62,096 bases of DNA from positions 1-62,096 of the forward strand of contig JALMLS010000358.1 in NCBI GenBank assembly GCA_038496445.1, given 5' to 3'. Source of the stretch: Trichosphaerium sp. ATCC 40318 (taxonomy: Eukaryota > Discosea > Flabellinia > Trichosidae). A program made the position numbers and the translations under genes. Shown piece by piece: positions 1-11,395 of this stretch (positions are counted from its first letter, which is position 1; the number at the start of each line of letters is the position of its first letter). The notes below the pieces were generated by a model, which ran no database searches, was not told the origin of the DNA, and saw only the letters and a program-made list of their open reading frames with translations.

Positions 1-62
1 AAAAAGGTGGTTTTATTGTGCTGTTGACGACAATAACCACGTGTTCATTTTGATACATGTTT

Positions 63-356
63 TTACAATTCGAAATACGGATCTGATTCCCATTCGTCTG
101 AGTTTTCACAGTCTGAACTTTCATAGTCTGAAGCATAGTTGTTTCTTTTTCTGTTAGATCTATATGTGTGTGGGGAAATAAGTGTATGGGAAATAAATGT
201 GTTAGAATAAGAGGTTTTGAGCATTGTTGTGGGTAAAGGTGGAGGTTCAGACAGGTTAGGTACATGCCACATACAGGTTTTGTATATGCCAAAATCTTGA
301 TTACAGCAAATAACATAATCAGAAACACAGCTGTAGTATCTGATCCAATGAAACAA
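63..356 (-). other. Possible 3' end of an unrecognised gene (acidic C terminus)
   Basis: A minus-strand frame is open for about 97 codons and ends with TAA at 63-65. No convincing ATG opens it; the first codon of the open stretch is TTG. The last 30 residues look protein-like: a basic patch (RSNRKRNN) is followed by an acidic Ser/Asp/Glu tail ending DPYFEL. It could be the last exon of a gene with upstream exons at higher coordinates, or a decayed fragment. I do not recognise the family. The rest of 357-819 shows only AT-rich sequence, the short direct repeat described separately and the presumed promoter of the next gene. Confidence 0.25.
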
Positions 357-523
357 AACATATTTGGAAAATCATTATGAACATACCATTCCAAATCAAT
401 GGTTAAATAAAATACAATTTCTCAATAGTATGGTTTATTATGATGTACATACATAGTAGAAACTGTTGATACAATTCTTTTTGTAAAAAATTTTACTTAT
501 TTGGTTTAACACATACATAACAT

Positions 524-581
524 GTACATGTGAAAAGTACATGGCACATATGTGTTTTGTACATGTGAAAAGTACATGGCA
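524..581. repeat. Two copies of a 23-bp direct repeat
   Basis: The sequence GTACATGTGAAAAGTACATG plus GCA occurs at 524-546 and again at 559-581, with a 12-bp spacer. Each copy contains TACATG-type half palindromes, and further GTACATGT elements lie on both sides. The array sits about 240 bp upstream of the RBM25-like start codon. Confidence 0.75.
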
Positions 582-819
582 TGTATTGTACATGTCAACA
601 TCCTGATTTCACTTTGAAGTACATTCAGCATATTTTAGAACACATGTTGCATAACCAAGACAAAAACAGAGAAAAAAAAAACAAAAAGAATTGACAGACC
701 AAAATCTTAGCAATAATGAAGTTTTATAAATATTGTAAAGATAACAGCGTCAAAGGTTCATTGAAAATACAGTCAAACATTTTCTTGCCACAAAGTACAG
801 AAAGTTTGAAGCAAACGCC

Positions 820-3079
820 ATGAACTATCCGCCCTCAGGTTATGGACCCCCTATGGGAATGGCACCCCCTCCCAACTATGGACCACCTCCAGGCCATGCA
901 CCACCGGGTTACGGACCGCCAACAGGTTACGGACCACCCAGCATGGGCGCACCACCAATGGGCAATCCTAACGGCTCGTTTATAGGTACACGAATCGTAT
1001 TTGCTTTTTCTTTTCTCACCGAGGCGTATAGGCATGCCACAAATAGAGGTACCACCTATGCTCGCTGACAAGGTAACAACAGTGTGGGTTGGCCAACTAT
1101 GCTCGTATTTGAGCGACGATTTTGTTAAAAAATTGCTTGAGGTACTATCGTATAGTAGGCGTGAGTATTTAAGGTAGTTAGGTAGCGTCAGTAAATTCAG
1201 TTACAGAATGGAAGCGTATGCGTGACACTTCTGGAAAACTAAAATCATTTGGCTTTTGTGGCTTTAGAAACGCTGATGCCGCGATGCGCGCTATGCGCCT
1301 GTTAAAAGACAGGGAGGTTGGCGACAAGAAGATATTAGTGCGTCTTTTTTTTTTAATTTCTTTACAATAGTAATAGTCTATATGTTCGCCCTAATATGTT
1401 TGCAAGATGAAAGTAGATGATGCCACAACCAACTACCTTCGAGATTTTGAAAAAAATAAGCGCGACTACGAGATACACCGTGGCATAAGAAAAGCAGAGG
1501 ACCCTGATAGCCTCATATACCAGCCAGTAGATGACACCTGCAAAGAGAAATTAGATAAAATGATAGAGCCTATACAACTCGTCTTTAAAGGAGAGAAACC
1601 AACGGACATTGACGTATGATATTTTTAATTAGTTTGAACACCAAATTTTTTTCTGACGAAGGAATTTAAGGAAACAGAGCCTTTGGGCAGGATAACAAAG
1701 CGAGAGATAAATTTCTTACGCGGTAAATTGCACACAGAGCAAACCAGATCGCAAAAGCGTGTTGAGGAGTCATCACGCCAACAAGAGCGATGGAAAAAGC
1801 GACGCGAGTACGAAGATACTCAGGAACAAAGAAGAAAAGCACGCGATCAACATTTAATATTAGACTCGACCCCCCTTTTTAACCATCAAGCCATCATCTG
1901 TCTAACATTCCCACGTAATTAGGAGCGTGATGAGCGAGAATATAAGCATCGTGAGCGAGAATGGGAACAGCACGAGAAGGACCGCGTTAAACTGCGAACT
2001 AGAATGGATACATACGTTCAAGATATAGTGGAACGCCGCAAACGAGATATTGAACTGGAGGAGGCAGAAGACAAAGAACACAAACGGTGCGATACCTAAA
2101 AAACGACGAGAGCTAGATTACTGAGTCTGTGCATAGCGATTTGAAGTCCCGAAGACGAAGAGAAGACAGGCAACGAGAGCGTGAAGATGATGAACGTGAA
2201 GCCAGATATGAACAGAGAGAAGAGAGGGTATGGATGGGCTCTTGCTTTTGTGTAATTTACTTTAATGTCTCACTGCAAAACAACTAGGAACGACAGGAGA
2301 GAGAGAAAGCAAAGACAGAGGCACTCAACAGCAGAAAGCGAGGCAGGGATGATCGCAGTGGTACCAACAATCCATACCTGTTCGTACAACTAACGCCACA
2401 TATCAGATGACGCCCACAAGATGGTGCCACGCAATCTAAAAATGCGAGATGTACGTCATTGACAGTTAACGTTAAATCTAAGTGTCACCCCTATAGGATG
2501 ATGATCCAGCTCGAAAACGTGCAAGACTAGAAGCTGGCAGTGTTTCAATATCCCTGAACAATGTGCCAAAAATGAAGCCTGCTCCAAAGGTGGTAAAACC
2601 AGTAGCCAAAGGCTTCTCCCTCGAAGAAAATGAAAGTGAAGCATGGCAACCCAAAAAGGAGCTTAGTGCTCCAAAGTTTGTATCAGAAGTGCGCAGCGTG
2701 ATTGAGCGCATTCCAACAGAAACACATGAATTGTTCGCATACGAAATGCAGTGGGATGTCATTGATCAGGTACCTACACAAAACCCCTTAACTGCTTTTA
2801 TCAACTGGACACGTGCTTACCATGTACAAATAGAACAAAGTGGTTGACATAAAAATGAAACCGTGGGTTAAAAAGCAAATTGTTGAGTATTTGGGAGAGG
2901 AAGAACGGACACTAACAGACTATATTTGTAAAAAAATATCCGATCACAACACGCCAGAGCAAATGAAAGAACAACTGGCAGTGGTTCTCGAGGAAGAAGC
3001 TGAAGTGTTTACTGTGCGCATGTGGCGCAAACTTATTTTCGAAATGCTGACCGCAGCCGACGAGAGAGCAGCTCAGTAG
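820..3079 (+). CDS. RBM25: RBM25-like splicing factor (RRM plus PWI)
   Basis: This is a nuclear RNA-binding protein of the RBM25/Snu71 type, which in known systems associates with U1 snRNP and influences 5' splice-site choice. The ATG at 820 opens a Pro/Gly/Tyr-rich N terminus. An RRM follows across two exons (RNP-like TVWVGQL near 1086-1106, then KSFGFCGF near 1234-1257). Next comes a conserved linker with KVDDATTNYL, then a long Arg/Glu/Lys-rich coiled middle (about 1690-2600). A C-terminal PWI domain (MKPWVKKQIVEYLGEE) runs to the stop at 3077-3079. About nine introns interrupt it, with donors such as GTACAC, GTGCGT and GTATGA. The order RRM, RE-rich segment, PWI is diagnostic; exact exon borders in the charged middle are uncertain. 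Confidence 0.9.
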
Positions 3080-3433
3080 TTGGGTGGGCGTTACATCGAA
3101 ATGATTTAAAATAACCTTCCAAAAAAAAAGAAAACTAGACAATAACAAGTCGAAGAAAAAAAAGCCGTTTAGTACAAACACTTGAGTAAACCACGTGTTA
3201 AAACACCCTTCACGTGTTCAGCTACGAAAAAACACGCGCTTGTTTGCTGAACCGTGTTCACGTTTTTGGCAAGCGCTATTCGGCCCTGTACAATAAAAGG
3301 CTATGTGAGTACTTATTTTTGCCACGTTGCACGAAAAATCGCGTAAATTGTTGTAAGGAAAAACTACCACTTTTGACGTAATCAATTATTGCCTCAGCAA
3401 CCCAACATGCACAACCGAACGTAACCAGCCCTA

Positions 3434-4864
3434 ATGTTGTCATACAAAGACCAGAACGGTTATGCGAATGGCAAAAACAAAACAACGCGTTGCACAGCGT
3501 TTTATAGGACCAGCTTCGTTGTGTTTGCGTGGTATCTATTCTCTGTGATATCCAACAATCTCTCGAAAAAGATAATGCAGCAAAACCCTTTCCCTATGAC
3601 TGTACGCGCTACAGAAATAATTACCACACAATTATACAGCCTTTTACAGCACTTTGCGTTTATATTCAAAAAGTACAGCGCTATTTACGCATTTACGCAC
3701 TCCCTAAGCGTGTACTTGGCAATGTAAAATTGCTGACGTATTGCAATTTTTAACTAAATAAACCTTTAGCTCATGCTTTCTCAATTCTTCTTTACTGTGC
3801 TGCTGCTCAGTCTCCTCACGCAATACAAACGTAACTACAAGCGCGTAGCCTTCACTTGGACAATTTTTAAACTGGTGGTACCGCTCTCGATTGGGCACAT
3901 TTCAGCACATTTCTTGGGCAAACTGTCATACCACTACCTGTCCGTATCATTTGTACATACTATAAAGGCACGTAAATTGCACTAGTAGGGTGCCCCTTTT
4001 TTTTTTTTTTTTGGTTATTGTTTGGGGATGTGGAGACCAACATTTCTTTTTTTTTGACACGCAAAAGTTATCACCTCACTTACAAAAGCACGTAGGCTAC
4101 TTCTCCTATTTTTACGATTGGCGTGAGCTACTTTGCATTGTCGCAAACGTTTCCATTATCTGTTATTGTATCGCTCCTGCCTATCATCATAGGTGTACGT
4201 ACTCTAGTTATTCGTCTTGCACTGCCCATGCCCACGCTTTGATTTACCTTTACCTATTTAATAGTCACCTACAATCAAGTGCTGACGCCAATCCTAGGTT
4301 AGTTTAGCGAGTTTAAGCGAATACTCGGTTCAATGGCCAGGATTTTTGAGCGCACTGGTCTCAACCATCATATTCAGCGGACAGAACATCTATTCCAAAA
4401 TCCTCTTCAAAAAAGGCGTGATAGACAGCACAAACCTATTATTGTACACGTCAGGGCTGGGCTTTATTATTGTCTTTCCCATTTGGTTTTTTACAGAATT
4501 CACTTCACTTGCAGAACGCATTACAGATGGTAATTTGGACCCTGGGATGTTTGTCTGTGTGGTTTCACTCAACAGTTTCTCGCTTTTCATGCAAAGTTTC
4601 ATGGCATTCTCATTTTTAACGCTGGTGACACCTCTCACATACTCGGTGGCCAACACACTCAAGCGCATATTCGTGATAGTGTCATCTATCTTGTACTTTG
4701 GGAACACACCTACGGCAACAAACGCAATTGGCATGACGCTGGCGCTCCTTGGTGTATTTATTTACAACAGAGCCAAACAGATACGCGCTATTAAAAATGT
4801 CACACTGCCCACGCACCTTCCAAAACCCAATGTTGGTCGGCGAACAACGGTTGTAAAAGTGTAA
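3434..4864 (+). CDS. TPT/SLC35E-type sugar-phosphate or nucleotide-sugar transporter
   Basis: This is a multi-spanning membrane transporter of the drug/metabolite superfamily, triose-phosphate-translocator branch. It probably sits in the Golgi, ER or a plastid-like envelope. Exon 1 (ATG 3434) carries the first membrane segment followed by SNNLSKKIMQQNPFPMT, matching the N-N-K ... F-P-x-T signature. Exon 2 (from about 3769) ends in SFVHTIK. Exon 3 (from 4096) begins ATSPIFT and continues QTFPLSVIVSLLPIIIG, together rebuilding the family H-T-x-K-A-x-x-P-x-F motif. The last exon (about 4345-4864) holds GFLSALVSTIIFSGQNIYSK and the final helices. Joining exons 2 and 3 in frame needs a GC-AG intron (3968-4095). 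Substrate cannot be assigned. Confidence 0.85.
3968..4095 (+). other. GC-AG intron in the TPT transporter gene
   Basis: The exon ends AAG at 3967 and the next bases are GCACGT. The acceptor is GTAG at 4092-4095. Only this pair keeps the conserved H-T-I-K / A-T-S-P-I-F reading frame; the nearest GT (3972) gives the wrong phase. The intron contains a long T run. Confidence 0.65.
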
Positions 4865-5178
4865 AAAAATATCGCCAAAAAATCAGAAAAAAAAAAAAGG
4901 TAAAGCGCTTTGTGTACTTAAATATGCAAATGTTAAGCCTGGGTGTATTTATAAGTCCATACAATAAAAATTTAAAATATTTTGTCAAATACCTCCGCGG
5001 AACATCAGCACAGATGGGGAAAAAGAATATTTGCGATTTTGACTGGTGGAATAGAACGTACTTAATGGTACAAACCGTTGTGTGACCACATTTTATCATG
5101 TGTTTTATTTAGTGCCAAACAAAAAAACATGGCTCTTACAACTACTTACGCGCGTAGGATTATGCAGTTATACTGATA

Positions 5179-6396
5179 ATGGCCTTTTTTGTTGGCGTTT
5201 GGTTTTTTATCTCGTTTACAGTCAAAATAGATCCATACGTTGTACGTAGGGCACGTAACAAGGCCCTGTCGCTAATTCCGCTGTATAGTACTTCAACGAG
5301 AACGAAATCCATCTGTTTACACGACCGGTGATTAAAGCACAGGTGCCCGGAACATCTTTGTACCCAATCATAGTCGTACCTCCGTTTGCCGTCGTTTCAG
5401 TTGTGCAAATGTGGATGATGCCGCGCTTCGGATTACATGATCTGCACCATTACACGCTAGGCTATGTACACAACCCAAATTGCACAATTCTCCTAACACG
5501 CAGTCGCAGGTCGGTACATTAGTAAGTATGTTTTGGGGACTTCAGCTAACGCGGTCGTCACGCGGAAAGTTTCGGCCAACGTTTTTCTCAATGTGTGAAG
5601 TACGGTTCTTCTTTAATTCCGAAAAACAGATACTTACTATTTTCCTGAATTAGATAAACCCGGCATTTAACTCTTCATTTCGCCTAACGTCGGATCCCTT
5701 CAATATGGACAGTTCAAAACGTCCACCAGAACTAGAAGGACTGCCATTTTGCTTGAACGAAGATGACATAGAGGATGAACGTTGGTCGTTCGTCTCTGGT
5801 CACGGTGGCATCCTGTGGGGCATTAGTCTATACACCATATTCTACGTCATGGGCAAGAATCCTTGGTTCATCCCAGGAAGAGCATCGCCAACGCTATCAT
5901 ATGCCTTGGCATTGGTATTCATCTCGTTGTCACACTGGGTCGGGCTCACACGTCTAGTAGACTTTAGGTACTTTTACTACCCCACTCTAGATAGCCTATC
6001 TAGCTGCCGTGCTAACTCACTTATTTATCGCAGGCACCACGATGCAGATGTAGCATGGGGACCAATACTGTGTATTTTCACAGGTATTCTGTGGTACTTT
6101 TTCTATTTTCCTGCACCTTGGAGCATTGTACGTACAAATAACATCCTCTTTTACTTTTTTTAAGATAATGTCCTAGGGTTCTGGCATACCTAAAGACAGG
6201 GAGGGTGGAGAAAACCTACCCCTATGGCGCATTATATTGAGTACGTTATCGCAAGCACTTTGAATCAAAAAGTCATTCCCACACGTGACACCATTTTAAT
6301 TTATTCTTCGTAGTGTTACCAGCAAAGGACGAAAATCCTGCTTTCATGGAAGAACCACCAACTCCTACTAAACCAGCAGCTGACGCTGGTTTGTAA
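5179..6396 (+). CDS. PAP2-family lipid phosphate phosphatase
   Basis: This is a membrane phosphatase of the LPP/DPP type, acting on phosphatidate or related lipid phosphates. The ATG at 5179 starts a first membrane helix (FFVGVWFFISFTV). The three PAP2 motifs are present. C1 is GKFRPTFFSMC near 5560-5600, C2 is SFVSGHGG near 5785-5810, and C3 is TRLVDF joined across an intron to RHHDADV near 5950 and 6034. The C1 lysine is apparently Arg and the C2 Pro is Val, while the active-site SGH and R-x5-H-x3-D are kept. The C terminus is polar and Pro-rich (EEPPTPTKPAADAGL) and ends at TAA 6394-6396. Four or five introns. Confidence 0.85.
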
Positions 6397-6634
6397 AAAA
6401 AAACCACACAAAAAATGGAAATAAATTCAAGAATTCTCCGGTTTTGTTTTTTGAGCCCATCTGTACCCTAGAAGTCCGCAAGCTTTTGTAAAAAACGTTG
6501 AGCGTTGGGTGACAAAAATACTTAGGTTTGGGTGTTTATGAGAACGAAATTTTGTATGACATTTCAACGAGGCGATCAAAAAGTCAACTAAAGACTCAGT
6601 ACACTTCCAAACACCTTAATACAGCCACACTACC

Positions 6635-9600
6635 ATGCAGGTGGCGCCAAAGATTGGTTTGGGCAATGCTCGCTTCTTCGACTCCACAATGCGGCCAGAA
6701 GAGCTACGCAAATTGCTTGACAGCAGTAACGACAAAGACAAGATGGAAGGCATGAAACATCTGATTGGGGTACCTACAATCCATATTTCATAGTGCGTTA
6801 CGCCTACGTAGATGATTTCAAGAGGAACAGACGCATCAGCGCTTTTCCCTTCTGTCGCAAAGCTTGTGGCCTGCCAGAACCCTGAAGTTAAAAAGCTCGT
6901 GTATATTTATTTGGTGCATTACTCAGAGGTCGAACCTGACACGGCGTTGTTGGGCATAAACACCATAAAGAAAGATCTCGACCACACCAACCAATTAGTA
7001 CGAGCGCACGCTCTAAGGGCTATTTCAAGCATAAGGGTGCGATTGATAGTACAATTGGTAGTGTTAGCAGTGAAAAGAGCAACTTCAGACTCCTCACCTT
7101 ATGTGCGTAAAACAGCCGCACACGCCATCACAAAAATACACAGGTACCGTAGAAGTCGCTTCTTTTTTTTTTGGTTGTCAAAGTGGTTTTTTTGTTTGTT
7201 TTTTCAAATCTCCAGTCTATCCTTGTTGTACCACGTGTAACTACGAAATTCAACTCGAAAAAAAAAATACATGCGCTTACAATAACGGTAGCTTGGATCC
7301 TGGTCAGAAAGACGAGCTGGTGGATTTGATCGAACAGTTGTTGAATGACAACACCACCATGGTCTTGGGCAGTACTATAGCCTCCTTTAATGAACTCTGT
7401 CCGGACAATTGGGAGCTCATACATCCTCATTGGCGGTACGTGTGTTTTGTCAATGGCAAAGCTAGAAGTAAAAGAAAAAAAAATATGAAGTGATAATCGC
7501 CTTGTACTCATTGTATTTGCCTCTAGAAAATTGTGTCACGTGACACCTGATGTAGATGAATGGGGCCAAGTACAAATACTACAAATGATGACACGCTATG
7601 CACGTACATTCTTTGTGGATCCAAACAAGAAGGCAGAGAAAAAGACTAGGAAGCGGGATGACGCCAATCTCGAAGGCGAAGACGAATTTTACAGTGGCTC
7701 TGAGGCATCAGACGAGGATCCATACTTGGACGCACAACCCCTTGACCCAGATCACGCTCTGATGCTAAGATCGGTTCTACCTCTGTTACAAAGGTAAGAA
7801 ATCAACGTTTTTTGTGTTTTTTTCTTTTTCTGACTCTGCAATCCTATAGTTCCAACTCAGCGGTAGTCATGGGCGTCGCCAAGTTGTACCACTACACCGC
7901 ACCAGATATGCAAGCGCAAAAAGTGGGTAAAGCGCTGGTCCGTATAATGAGGAATAAGCGCGAAATCAAATATGTTGTCCTTACATCCATTGCCGCAATG
8001 GTCGCTGGTAACCCTTCCATCTTCCAGCCATACCTCGCAGAGTTCTTTGTGGGCCACCATGATCCTATATTTGTGCGCAATCTCAAACTAGAAATCATTA
8101 CTGCACTCGCCAACGAGAACAACATTAGCCGTATCCTCCAAGAATTCAAGGTAAATATTCACGCTTCTTCTTCACGTTACATGTGGCCACACCCGTTTTT
8201 TTCGTTAATTCTTTGACGTTTAATTCAACTCAAATTTGGCCTGTTCTTATTTATTATCCACTTACGGTTTAACTGACGTGACTAGACATACGTTACGAAT
8301 GAGGATAAGACGTTTGTCACCGAAACCATACAAGCCATTGGACGGTGCGCTCAACGCATCAAAGAAGTGTCAGAGAGCTGCATGCACGGTTTGCTGTCAC
8401 TAATGTCGAATCGATCAGAAGCTGTTGTCGCTGAAGCTGTGGTTGTCATTAAACAATTGCTACAAATGCCAACCGACGATCCCAGCCAACATGATGATGT
8501 ACGCATGCGTAGCCCTTAGTTTACACCTGCTATCTGATCTATGTGGCTGACTGTTTTTGATTAGGTGGTATTGCACATGGTACGCTTACTGGACAAAGTC
8601 GAGCAACCAATGGCACGTGCCAGCATTGTATGGATAGTAGGCGAGAATGTCGAAAAGCTCAATCTAATTGCGCCTGATGTATTGCGTAAGCTTGCAAAAT
8701 CATTTACTGATGAGGTACCTTTTGTGCACAGTTTCGAATGAAACAAAAAGTGGCTTATAATCTGTTTTTATTGTAGGCTGATATCGTAAAACTTCAAGTT
8801 TTGAGTTTGGGTGCCAAGCTATTCGTCGTGAACCCATCACAAACGCAGCTCATCTTCGAATACGTATTAAAGTTGGCTCGTTTCGACCTCAATTATGACA
8901 TTCGAGACAGGTACCCTCCTCCCATCAGTTAATTAAACCAATTATCTCACTTTGTGGTAATCTTTTAGAGCACGTTTAATGCGAAAGATACTGTTCGGTA
9001 ATGCTGCTCCGACACTTCAAGCCAATGCCCGTAAATTGTTTATTACAAAGAAGCCAACGCCTAATGTAACTTCGGCCGCTGAAGGTACACTCAATTAGTC
9101 TTCCTGTAGAGGTAACCTGCTTAACACTTATAATCTGTAGATCGCCAGCGCTTTACGATAGCATCACTCTCGTACTTTGTGAACCACACAGTGGACGGTT
9201 ATCTGCCGCTACCCGATTTTCCAGAAGAGCAGCCTGATGTTGACCGTACTGAAAAGGTACGTTGCTGTGTCCTGTGTCAACACCCCTTTTTAATTGTGCA
9301 CGCGACGCAAATCTGACATTCTTTTTAAGACACCTCTTGGTCCTTCATTTGGCTCTGGAACCGCAACTGGATTCGGCAGCGACTCATTTGGCAATGGCAC
9401 CATGGGCGGCATGGGCAGCATGGGCGGCATGGGTAGCAACAGTATGGGCGGTATGGGTAGCAATAGCATGGGTGGCATGGGCAGTAATATGGGTACGTAC
9501 CCACACACCATTGTGTTGTAATGTATATGTGGTGCTCATCTTTGTTAGGTTACGTGCCACAGCCGGCCGCATCAAATGGCAAACCCCAAACTCTGGAAGA

Positions 9601-11148
9601 GTGGTATCGTGAAGGCGAAGAGGAACACCACGATGACTATAACGATGGCGAAGAGTACTACGATGACTACTACGATGGTGATGGCTACGGTGAAGAATAC
9701 GACGAAGGCGACTATGGAGAAGAGTATGATGATGGCGGTTACTACGATGAAGATGGCTATGGAGAAGAGGAGTACAACGACGGCGAAGGTTATGATGACT
9801 ATGACGAAGAATATGACGATGCTGATCAAAACGGATATTACGATGACTACGACGAATACGGAGATGATCAACAAGGACAGAACGCACAAGACGACTACGG
9901 CAAAGAGGATGACTACTACTCCGATACCGAGGTACCCACCGTGACATGACGCCTCTGTTTTTCGCTGACCTAGTGGCCACTGTAGGAGGACTGGAACGCT
10001 GGGAAAACAACAAACACAGCACCGCAAACAGCACCGGCCGCTAAGACTGAAGCGAGCAACGACTTGCTAGGTTTTGACATGTCCAGTCCAAATACCCTTG
10101 CTCCAGCTTTGAGTCCCGCAGCTGCAGGGACCACCATCAGCATAAAGCCTGTTGTGCGCGACCAGTTGAGGTTTGTATTGCTCAAGGTAACTTCTTCCCC
10201 TTCTTTCTTTTTAAATCTTTTTGGTGTCCTGTCTTTCTGACAGCTGTTACTAGGCCGTTGTTGGCGGAGGGTTGCAGATCGACTACGACTTTGATAGAAC
10301 AGATAGCTACCATGGAAAGGAATACAATCAAATCAAAATGTCATTCACTAACACAACAGACAAGCCAATAAGCGACATACGCCCTGGCAAGGTGGTACGT
10401 AGTATTTTTTGCAGATATTGCTATTTAATCAAAATTGCGTTTTTATCGTTTTACCAAAAACTGACACAAACTCGTTATTGTATAGACTGAAGGCACAGCT
10501 CTTTCTGTCAAATTGTTTGATACTATCAGTGTACTACAACCTAGCGTAACAGTTAACGCAACAATGGCTATTGATTTTAAACAAAAGCCTACTCAACACC
10601 TCAAGTTTGAAATTTTGTACGTTAGATTTTCCATTGGTTTTTCGTTGAAATAATGCTTACAAAATGAAACAGAACGTCTGAGGGCAACTTTTCTGGTACC
10701 ATTGTTGCTTTGCCTGGTGAACTCGTGCGCCCTACAACTATGACCCTTGACAAATACGAGGAGATCAAGAGTACGATACACACTCCTTGTTTTCATCTCG
10801 GTGACTCTCAGCTCACTTTTTTTGACTAGAATCGCTTGGCGGATTTTGTGAGACTTCAAAAAGTGTTACACTGCGCACTGACGTTGGTTCCATTCCAGAG
10901 GCGATCGTAGACGTTGTAGCAGTGGCGGCTGTAGACATAACAGAGACGAGCTACAAGTTCTCAGGAACCACGATAGGCAAAGGCGACCACGTGCTCTTGC
11001 AACTGTCAACTGGAGATGATGCACAACTTTCGGTACGTCTTGCCTCCTCGCTTGTACCTTGTTTACTAAATTTTTTTTTAAGGTGTTTTGTGAGGACGCA
11101 ATTTTTGGAACAAGCCTGCTCTCAAAAGTCAAGGCAGCCCTTAGTTAA
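6635..11148 (+). CDS. AP3B: AP-3 complex subunit beta
   Basis: This is the large beta subunit of the AP-3 adaptor, which sorts cargo from endosomes to lysosome- or vacuole-related organelles. ATG 6635 opens a short leader, then the adaptin trunk. It has HEAT-like helices with close matches to beta-3 ([16 protein letters not shown] near 6885; [16 protein letters not shown] near 7096; [20 protein letters not shown] near 7555). An unusual hinge follows: Gly/Met/Ser repeats (about 9345-9495), then an Asp/Glu/Tyr-rich tract (about 9600-9945). The C-terminal ear domain ([19 protein letters not shown] near 10275) ends at TAA 11146-11148. About 17 introns, mostly with GTAC donors. Confidence 0.9.
9345..9495 (+). 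repeat. Gly-Met-Ser tandem repeat in the AP-3 beta hinge
   Basis: Codons repeat a GMGS / GMGSNSMG unit at least four times ([20 protein letters not shown] and onward). It is encoded by near-identical atgggcggcatgggcagc-type units, a sign of recent slippage or unequal exchange inside a coding exon. Confidence 0.8.
9600..9945 (+). repeat. Acidic tyrosine-rich low-complexity hinge of AP-3 beta
   Basis: About 110 codons are almost only Asp, Glu, Tyr and Gly (pattern [19 protein letters not shown]). Metazoan AP-3 beta hinges are acidic but serine-rich; here tyrosine replaces serine. The opposite strand has long open frames only because GAY/TAY codons avoid antisense stops. Confidence 0.85.
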
Positions 11149-11395
11149 ATATTGTTGTTGGCTATCATAGTCTATTTAGTATCATCTTTATTATGCTTTT
11201 TTATTTTGTAAAAGTGGGTCAATTGCTCCCCTTTGCAATGTTGTAACATAAATAACGACCGACTTTACAAATGACATTTGCACCATTATTATCGCGTACA
11301 TTTAAATGAACAAAACCACCCAAAAAAAGTAATTTAAAAAACTACACCATTACATTTTAAGTAAAAAAAAATTAACCCCACAACCCTTTTTCTTG
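11149..11395. other. Convergent intergenic region between AP-3 beta and the ZIP gene
   Basis: The 247 bp between two converging stop codons is AT-rich with A and T runs. I see no coding potential. It presumably holds both 3' UTRs. Confidence 0.6.

Noticed and set aside
3990-4307. 105-codon plus-strand frame with Phe runs
   Set aside because: It lies mostly in the T-rich GC-AG intron. The coding frame of the transporter in the second half is a different one.
4390-4734. 114-codon minus-strand frame
   Set aside because: It is antisense to the last exon of the TPT transporter, which has clear homology in the plus frame.
9384-10034. A 216-codon open frame on the minus strand
   Set aside because: It is antisense to the AP-3 beta hinge. 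The repeated GAY/TAY/GGN codons give long stop-free antisense frames rich in Arg/His/Ser with no family features.
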